From: Ruminococcaceae bacterium UBA3751
GTDB lineage: Bacteria; Bacillota; Clostridia; Oscillospirales; Acutalibacteraceae
Assembly (NCBI GenBank): GCA_002371215.1
Contig: DFGL01000040.1
Location: 1 to 28,450 of the forward strand
Direction of reading: 5' to 3'
Length of the DNA: 28,450 bases
The notes below the pieces were generated by a model. It was given only the letters and a program-made list of their open reading frames with translations. It was not told the origin of the DNA and did no database searches. Shown here piece after piece: positions 23,938 to 28,450 of this stretch; positions within the stretch are counted from its first letter, which is position 1; every line of letters begins with the position of its first letter. Position numbers and translations under genes: made by a program.

Positions 23938-24861
23938 ATGTTTATGGAAAAGTTTTTTAAAAAAACGCTCGGCTTATGGCTGACCGCAGGGCTGTGCTGC
24001 TTTCTCTGGGGCTCCGCCTTTCCCGCGATAAAAACGGGGTACAGACTGCTGAATATCAGCTCCTCGGATACCGCGTCAATTATTCTTTTTGCGGGAATAC
24101 GCTTTACCCTTGCGGGAATACTTACCGTAGTGATTTTCAGTTTAATAAATAAAAGAATACTTTTGCCTTCTAAAAGCTCGGTTAAAAAAATCGGAGTTCT
24201 GTCGCTGTTTCAGACGGTTTTACAGTACGTTTTCTTCTACCTCGGCTTAGCTTTTACAACCGGTGCAAGAGGCTCTGTAATAGGCGCTTCGGGTATGTTT
24301 TTTGCGCTTCTTATTTCTTCGCTGGTTTTCAGGCTTGAAAAGCTGAGGCTGAACAAAATAATCGGCTCGCTTATAGGCTTTGCGGGCGTTATGCTTATCA
24401 GCCTTGACGCTTTTGAAAACAGCGGCGGCGGTTTTAAGGGTGAGTTTTTTGTTCTCCTCTCAAGCCTTGCCTACGCGTTTTCCTCCGTGTTTATGAGCAT
24501 TTATTCAAAGGATGACAACCCCGCAATGCTTTCGGGCTATCAGTTTATTCTCGGCGGAGCGGTAATGAGTGCGTTTGCTTTTGCCTTCGGCGGAAGGCTC
24601 AGCGGTTTTACTGCGGCGTCCGTTTTGCTCATTATTTATATGGCGCTTCTTTCGGCAGTTGCATATTCGCTCTGGAGCATTCTGCTTAAGTATAACGAAG
24701 TGTCGCGCGTTGCCGTCTGCTCGGTAATGACTCCCGTTTTCGGCTTCTTTCTCTCAGCCCTTGCTGAAAAGAACGGCAGCAGTATAAGCTTATTAAGCCT
24801 TGCGGCATTAATTCTCGCAGCTTCGGGAATATTTATAGTAAATTATAAAAGGCATGAATAA
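23938..24861 (+). CDS. EamA/DMT-family transporter
   Basis: This is a 307-residue membrane protein with ten hydrophobic segments in two EamA repeats, a drug/metabolite transporter. Motifs are FLWGSAFPAIKTGYR at the start, FFYLGLAFTTGARGSVIGA in the first repeat, and SVAYSLWSILLKYNE-like sequence in the second (AVAYSLWSILLKYNE). The substrate is unknown; many relatives export amino acids or metabolites. The start is uncertain: ATG codons lie at 23938 and 23944, and neither has a ribosome site because the preceding DNA is the terminator. A flavin-reductase-like gene follows after 19 bp. Confidence 0.85.
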   Translation: MFMEKFFKKTLGLWLTAGLCCFLWGSAFPAIKTGYRLLNISSSDTASIILFAGIRFTLAGILTVVIFSLINKRILLPSKSSVKKIGVLSLFQTVLQYVFFYLGLAFTTGARGSVIGASGMFFALLISSLVFRLEKLRLNKIIGSLIGFAGVMLISLDAFENSGGGFKGEFFVLLSSLAYAFSSVFMSIYSKDDNPAMLSGYQFILGGAVMSAFAFAFGGRLSGFTAASVLLIIYMALLSAVAYSLWSILLKYNEVSRVAVCSVMTPVFGFFLSALAEKNGSSISLLSLAALILAASGIFIVNYKRHE

Positions 24862-24880
24862 TAATTTATGAGGTGATATT

Positions 24881-25384
24881 ATGTTTAAAGAAACAGAATT
24901 AACAGAAATTAAGGAAAACGCCGTTGACCTTATTAAAAATCAGTGGGGGCTCGTTACTGCAGGTAATGAAAACGCTCTCAACACAATGACCGTTTCCTGG
25001 GGCGCTCTCGGCGAACTCTGGGGCAAGGATATGGTAACCGTTTATATCCGTCCTCAGCGCTATACAAAGGAGTTTCTTGACAGGGAGGATTATTTTACTC
25101 TCTCCGTTTATCCCGACGAGCTTAAAAGTATTCACGGCGTATGCGGCTCTGAGAGCGGACGCGATACCGATAAGGTTAAAAAATGCGGCCTCACTCCCGT
25201 TTTCAGTGAAAACGCTCCGTATTTTGAGGAGGCTAAGCTTGTAATAGTATGTAAAAAGGCTGCCGTTTCTAAATTCGAGCCGGAGCAGTTTGTCGATAAA
25301 GAAAAAATTGACGCTTGGTATTCAGATAACGATTTCCATTATATTTATTACGGTGAGGTTGAAAAGGTATTAGTTAAGGAATAA
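24881..25384 (+). CDS. Flavin reductase-like FMN-binding protein
   Basis: This 167-residue protein looks like a flavin-reductase-like split barrel (FMN-binding). The N-terminal NQWGLVTAGNENALNTMTVSWGALGELW carries the substrate and flavin contacts typical of that family (split here: WGLVTAG, TMTVSWG), followed by VTVYIRPQRYTKEFLD and a conserved FTLSVYPDE. It is probably an NAD(P)H-dependent flavin oxidoreductase or a flavin-binding protein of unknown substrate. GAGGTGA is the ribosome site. It is the last gene before the SRP RNA promoter and no terminator was seen after it. Confidence 0.82.
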   Translation: MFKETELTEIKENAVDLIKNQWGLVTAGNENALNTMTVSWGALGELWGKDMVTVYIRPQRYTKEFLDREDYFTLSVYPDELKSIHGVCGSESGRDTDKVKKCGLTPVFSENAPYFEEAKLVIVCKKAAVSKFEPEQFVDKEKIDAWYSDNDFHYIYYGEVEKVLVKE

Positions 25385-25403
25385 TACTAATGTAAAAAAA
25401 CTA

Positions 25404-25432
25404 TTGATTTTAATATTATAATATAGTATAAT
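25404..25432 (+). promoter_or_regulatory. Promoter of the SRP RNA gene
   Basis: TTGATT (25404-25409) and TATAAT (25427-25432) are separated by 17 bp, giving transcription from about 25439-25441. It lies directly upstream of the predicted RNA 5' end and may also supply dnaX by read-through. Confidence 0.75.
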
Positions 25433-25440
25433 ATTTGCGA

Positions 25441-25595
25441 AAAGAGTGCTATTGCGCCTTTTATGTAGCGTATGGGCCCTGTGCGACGGGATGCTACGAA
25501 CCTTGTCAGGCGGGGAACCGAGCAGCAATAAGTGGATTATTCTGTGTGCCTCAGACAAGTCTGTACGTTACATAAAGGGCGTAATTGCACTTTTT
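25441..25595 (+). ncRNA. ffs: Signal recognition particle RNA (4.5S/scRNA)
   Basis: This is the RNA core of the signal recognition particle, which binds Ffh and targets membrane proteins. The conserved Ffh-binding domain is visible: TTGTCAGG, a GGAA tetraloop-like segment (CGGGGAACCG) and AGCAGC (25503-25526). The 5' end (AGTGC, ATTGCGCC, TTATGTA) pairs with the 3' end (TACATAA, GGGCGTAAT, GCACT), closing a long helix. T's at 25590-25595 terminate it. About 150 nt is shorter than the 270-nt Bacillus type and lacks room for a full Alu domain. Position just upstream of dnaX matches many Firmicutes. The ends are estimated. Confidence 0.92.
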
Positions 25596-25618
25596 AATTG
25601 AGCGAAGGGAGTGTTAAT

Positions 25619-27379
25619 ATGTATCAGGTATTATACCGTAAATACCGTCCTAAGGTTTTCAGCGACGTTTACGGTCAGGACCACGTTACCTCCACGCTGA
25701 GAAATGAGATTAAAAACGGGCGTGTTTCCCACGCATATCTTTTTACGGGCTCAAGAGGAACGGGTAAAACGACCTGTGCAAAAATCCTTGCCAAAGCAGT
25801 AAACTGCGAAAATAATCAGGATGGTGAGCCCTGTAACGAGTGCGAGGTTTGCCGTGGAATTGAAAGCGGCGATATTTTTGACGTAGTTGAAATCGACGCT
25901 GCCTCAAACAACGGCGTTGATAATATTCGCGATTTGCGCGAGGAGGCTAACTATACCCCTTCAAGAGGTAAGTACCGCGTTTATATTATTGACGAGGTTC
26001 ATATGCTCTCAACGGGTGCCTTCAACGCTCTTCTCAAAACTCTTGAGGAGCCGCCTGCCCACGTTATCTTTATTCTCGCAACGACTGAGGTTCATAAGCT
26101 CCCCGCAACGATTCTTTCCCGCTGTCAGCGCTTTGATTTTAAGCGTATTCAGCCCGAAACTATGTCTAAAAGGCTTATGCAGGTTGCCTCTCTTGAAGGC
26201 ATTACGCTTGATGACGATGCCGCGATTCTTATAGCGAGGATTGCGGACGGAGCCCTGCGCGACGGTCTTTCAATCCTTGACCAGTGTGCAAGCCGAAGCA
26301 AAGAGGTAAACTCCGCCCTTGTAAGCGAGGTTGCGGGGCTTGCGGGACGGGAGGCTATGTTCAGTCTTTCCGATTGCATTGCAAAAAAGGATTCAAGCGC
26401 TGCTATATCCCTTATCAGCGAGCTTTATCAGAACAGCTTTGATATGGAGCGCCTGTGCAGTGAAATGATTAATCATTTCAGAAACCTGCTTGTTATAAAA
26501 ACGACTAAAAACAGCCGTCCGCTCATAATCTGTACGGACGATGAGTATAATATTCTCGCTTCCGCAGCTTCAGCCTTTACCCTTGAAGCGATTATCAACG
26601 CCCTTGATTTGTTCCAGAATACGCTCGTAACAATCAAGAGCGGGGCTACGGCGAGAATTGAAATGGAAATGGCGCTTGTAAGACTTTGCGAGCCTAAGCT
26701 TGACAGCGGAATCAACTCAATTCTTGACAGGGTATCCGCCGTTGAACGCGCAGTCAGAAACGGCGTTTTTGCAGCTCCCGTTAAGGCGCAAGCTCCTGAA
26801 ACCGAAGCAAAGCCAATGCCCGAGGAGAAACCCGAGCCGGAAAAGAAAAATCCCTTTGAGGATATAATAAAAAAAGAGAGTAAACCCGAGCCTCAGCCTG
26901 AACCTCAGCCTGAGCCGTCTTTCGAAGCGGATGAAACGCCTCTGCCTCCTCCCGTTGAGGAAGCGCCTTTGCCTCCGGTTGACGAAGCGCCCGTTCAGCC
27001 TCCTGTAAGCGAGCCGCCTGCAGCGGAAAAAACGCAGACGGAGGAACAGAAGAGCGAAGCTGTAGAATTTCCTCAGTGGGGCGAATTTATGGATGAAATC
27101 CGTAAGAGTGAAATTACCCTTTACAGTATTTTCGTCGGCGCAAAGGGCTATACAAGGGGAGATATCTTTCTTATTGACAGCCCGAATTCATCAATCGGTG
27201 ATTTTATCAAAAAGAACAATTATTCAAAGAATATAAAAATCGCGCTCTATAATATAACGGGTAAAAAGTATAAAATCGGTATTTATAAGCGTGAGCAGAG
27301 CAGTGATAACGAAAAACGCGACGCGCTTGACGATTTAATTCTTCGCGCGCAGAGAAAAACAAACGTAGAGATTAAATAA
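25619..27379 (+). CDS. dnaX: DNA polymerase III subunit gamma/tau
   Basis: DnaX is the clamp-loader ATPase of the replisome. Walker A is GSRGTGKTT, the zinc cysteines are in PCNECEVC and the preceding NCENN, Walker B is IIDEVHMLS, and the SRC motif is LSRCQRFDF. Domains I-III occupy about residues 1-375, followed by a Pro/Glu-rich linker (about 390-480) and a C-terminal tau domain. The ATG at 25619 (MYQVLYRKYRP) is chosen with AAGGGAG upstream; an in-frame TTG at 25598 is unlikely. At 26869-26875 an A AAA AAA heptamer in the right phase is followed in the -1 frame by AGA GAG TAA, so a 421-residue gamma form is possible. ybaB and recR follow, the standard order. Confidence 0.96.
   Translation: MYQVLYRKYRPKVFSDVYGQDHVTSTLRNEIKNGRVSHAYLFTGSRGTGKTTCAKILAKAVNCENNQDGEPCNECEVCRGIESGDIFDVVEIDAASNNGVDNIRDLREEANYTPSRGKYRVYIIDEVHMLSTGAFNALLKTLEEPPAHVIFILATTEVHKLPATILSRCQRFDFKRIQPETMSKRLMQVASLEGITLDDDAAILIARIADGALRDGLSILDQCASRSKEVNSALVSEVAGLAGREAMFSLSDCIAKKDSSAAISLISELYQNSFDMERLCSEMINHFRNLLVIKTTKNSRPLIICTDDEYNILASAASAFTLEAIINALDLFQNTLVTIKSGATARIEMEMALVRLCEPKLDSGINSILDRVSAVERAVRNGVFAAPVKAQAPETEAKPMPEEKPEPEKKNPFEDIIKKESKPEPQPEPQPEPSFEADETPLPPPVEEAPLPPVDEAPVQPPVSEPPAAEKTQTEEQKSEAVEFPQWGEFMDEIRKSEITLYSIFVGAKGYTRGDIFLIDSPNSSIGDFIKKNNYSKNIKIALYNITGKKYKIGIYKREQSSDNEKRDALDDLILRAQRKTNVEIK
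26858..26883 (+). other. Candidate programmed -1 frameshift site in dnaX
   Basis: The heptamer A AAA AAA (26869-26875) is phased so both tRNAs can re-pair after a -1 slip. The next -1 codons are AGA, GAG and TAA (stop at 26881-26883). GAGG (26858-26861) lies 7 nt upstream, like the internal Shine-Dalgarno stimulator of E. coli dnaX. Only a weak downstream hairpin (CTCAG...CTGAG) is seen. Confidence 0.6.
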
Positions 27380-27391
27380 AGGAGTATATCA

Positions 27392-27736
27392 ATGAAAGCA
27401 AGATTACCTAAAGGAATGGGCGGCGGACCGCAGAATATGCAGTCAATGATTAAGCAGGCTCAGAAAATGCAGGAACAGATTGAAGCAAAAAAGGAAGAGC
27501 TTGAGGCTAAGGAATACGTAGTTTCCTCGGGCGGCGGTATGGTTGAGGTAACCGTAACCGGTAAGCACGAGGTTAAGGCTATCGGCATTAATCCCGAAGT
27601 TGTAGACCCCGAGGACGTTGAAATGCTTGAGGATATGCTCGTTGCCGCTCTCAATGAGGCTGCCCGTCAGATTGAGGAGGAGCAGGAGAGAGAAATGGAT
27701 AACGCAACGGGCGGTCTTAATATCCCCGGACTTTAA
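27392..27736 (+). CDS. ybaB: YbaB/EbfC nucleoid-associated protein
   Basis: This is a 114-residue DNA-binding protein of the YbaB/EbfC family, a dimer whose helices form a tweezer over DNA. A basic, Gly/Met-rich N-terminus (ARLPKGMGGGPQNMQ) is followed by a coiled helix (MIKQAQKMQEQIEAKKEELEA in part), the beta core (VEVTVTGKHEVKAIGINPEVV) and a C-terminal helix. It lies between dnaX and recR, 12 bp after dnaX, with GGAG as ribosome site. Its exact role in replication or recombination is unsettled for the family. Confidence 0.94.
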   Translation: MKARLPKGMGGGPQNMQSMIKQAQKMQEQIEAKKEELEAKEYVVSSGGGMVEVTVTGKHEVKAIGINPEVVDPEDVEMLEDMLVAALNEAARQIEEEQEREMDNATGGLNIPGL

Positions 27737-27762
27737 TATTCAGATTTATTGAGGTATAAGTA

Positions 27763-28362
27763 ATGGCATATAATTTAGCGCCGCTTCAGAATTTAATAGA
27801 GCATTTTGAGCGTATGCAGGGCATAGGTCATAAAACCGCTCAGCGTATGGCGTTTTATATTCTCGGGCTCACCGAGGACGAGGCTAAGGATTTTGCCTCT
27901 GCTATTACAGACGCTCACACAAAGATTAAGCAGTGTAAAGTATGCTGCGATTTGGCTGATGATGAGCTCTGTCCCATATGTAAGGACGAAAAAAGGGACA
28001 GAAGCGTTATCTGCGTCGTTGAGGACCCGAGAGACGTTTACGCTATTGAGCGAACCCACGAATATAAAGGCGTTTACCACGTTCTCCACGGTGCAATTTC
28101 ACCAATGGATAATATCGGTCCCGATAATATCCGCATTAAAGAGCTTATAGCAAGGCTTGGCGACGGAGTTTGCCAGGAGGTAATTATGGCAACCAATCCA
28201 ACCGTTGAGGGCGAGGCAACCGCAATGTACATTTCGCGCCTGCTAAAGCCAATGGGCATTACCGTATCGCGCCTTGCATACGGCGTTCCCGTCGGCGCTG
28301 ACCTTGAGTATGCCGATGAGGTTACGCTTTCAAGGGCGCTTGAGGGAAGGTCGCTTATATAA
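27763..28362 (+). CDS. recR: Recombination mediator protein RecR
   Basis: RecR works with RecF and RecO to load RecA on gapped DNA. The 199-residue length is usual. It has the N-terminal helix-hairpin-helix (RMQGIGHKTAQRMAFYIL), the zinc finger (CKVCCDLADDELCPIC), and the Toprim domain (VEDPRDVYAIE, HGAISPMDNIGPDNI). The C-terminal Walker-B-like region (ATNPTVEGEATAMYI) and GVPVGADLEYADEVTL complete it. It follows ybaB by 26 bp and precedes smpB by 29 bp. Confidence 0.97.
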   Translation: MAYNLAPLQNLIEHFERMQGIGHKTAQRMAFYILGLTEDEAKDFASAITDAHTKIKQCKVCCDLADDELCPICKDEKRDRSVICVVEDPRDVYAIERTHEYKGVYHVLHGAISPMDNIGPDNIRIKELIARLGDGVCQEVIMATNPTVEGEATAMYISRLLKPMGITVSRLAYGVPVGADLEYADEVTLSRALEGRSLI

Positions 28363-28391
28363 AGCATTAAAGACGAAAGGAGCTGATAGGC

Positions 28392-28450
28392 TTGGCTGAT
28401 GAGATACAGACAATTGCAAGAAACAAAAAAGCCTATCACGACTATTTTGT
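28392..28450 (+). CDS. smpB: SsrA-binding protein SmpB, N-terminal fragment
   Basis: The first 19 codons of smpB are present before the window ends. The translation (ADEIQTIARNKKAYHDYF after the start residue) matches the SmpB N-terminus, in which N-x-KAYHDYF is diagnostic. SmpB binds tmRNA for rescue of stalled ribosomes. The start is a TTG, with AAAGGAG (28376-28382) at a suitable distance; no ATG or GTG fits. An ssrA gene may follow outside the window but cannot be seen. Confidence 0.85.
   Translation, partial: MADEIQTIARNKKAYHDYF

Noticed and set aside
25598..25618. TTG start for DnaX
   Set aside because: It overlaps the SRP RNA tail, and the ribosome site AAGGGAG serves the ATG at 25619, which gives the conserved MYQVLYRKYRP start.
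26881..26960. CRISPR-like or satellite repeat
   Set aside because: The CCTGAGCCTCAG-like repetition encodes the Pro/Glu/Gln-rich linker of DnaX in frame.

Overview
The window looks like chromosomal DNA of a gut-type anaerobic member of the Clostridia (Oscillospiraceae/Ruminococcaceae-like). The grounds are moderate GC with AT-rich intergenic gaps, strong Shine-Dalgarno sites, Gram-positive-style lipoproteins, the order SRP RNA-dnaX-ybaB-recR, and a YlmH-type S4 protein. The genus cannot be named from the sequence alone. I see no insertion sequence, phage gene, tRNA or CRISPR array.

Layout: (1) 1-2612, the uvrA 3' end, then upp and uraA (uracil salvage and uptake), each unit closed by a hairpin. 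(2) 2693-8765, a complete oligopeptide ABC transporter operon, oppB-oppC-oppD-oppF-oppA. (3) 8780-8870, a short GC-rich hairpin/tandem-repeat element. (4) 8901-17915, an eight-gene operon behind a consensus promoter: GH31 glycosidase, short transaldolase, YihU-like dehydrogenase, DUF4867/cupin-like protein, L-fucose-isomerase-like protein, TauE-family exporter, ROK regulator and GPH sugar symporter. (5) 17956-21394, a zinc/manganese-type ABC transporter (binding protein, ATPase, permease) plus an unrecognised lipoprotein. (6) 21406-22801 on the minus strand, trmO and ylmH. (7) 22872-25384, an unrecognised membrane-anchored protein, a DMT-family transporter and a flavin-reductase-like protein. 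(8) 25404-28450, SRP RNA, dnaX, ybaB, recR and the start of smpB.

The most interesting region is (4). Its gene content fits sulfoquinovose catabolism through the transaldolase (sulfo-TAL) route: import by the GPH carrier, release of sulfoquinovose by the GH31 enzyme, isomerisation to sulfofructose, cleavage by the transaldolase, reduction of sulfolactaldehyde to dihydroxypropanesulfonate (DHPS), and export of the C3 sulfonate by the TauE-like carrier under ROK control. The GH31 protein lines up with E. coli YihQ at a constant offset of 11 residues across eight functional positions. However, the residue that binds the sulfonate in YihQ (Arg301) is Gln here, so either a divergent sulfoquinovosidase or a different substrate is possible.

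A second notable observation is in dnaX. A seven-A heptamer in the correct phase is followed at once by a stop in the -1 frame, so a 421-residue gamma-like product could be made by programmed frameshifting.
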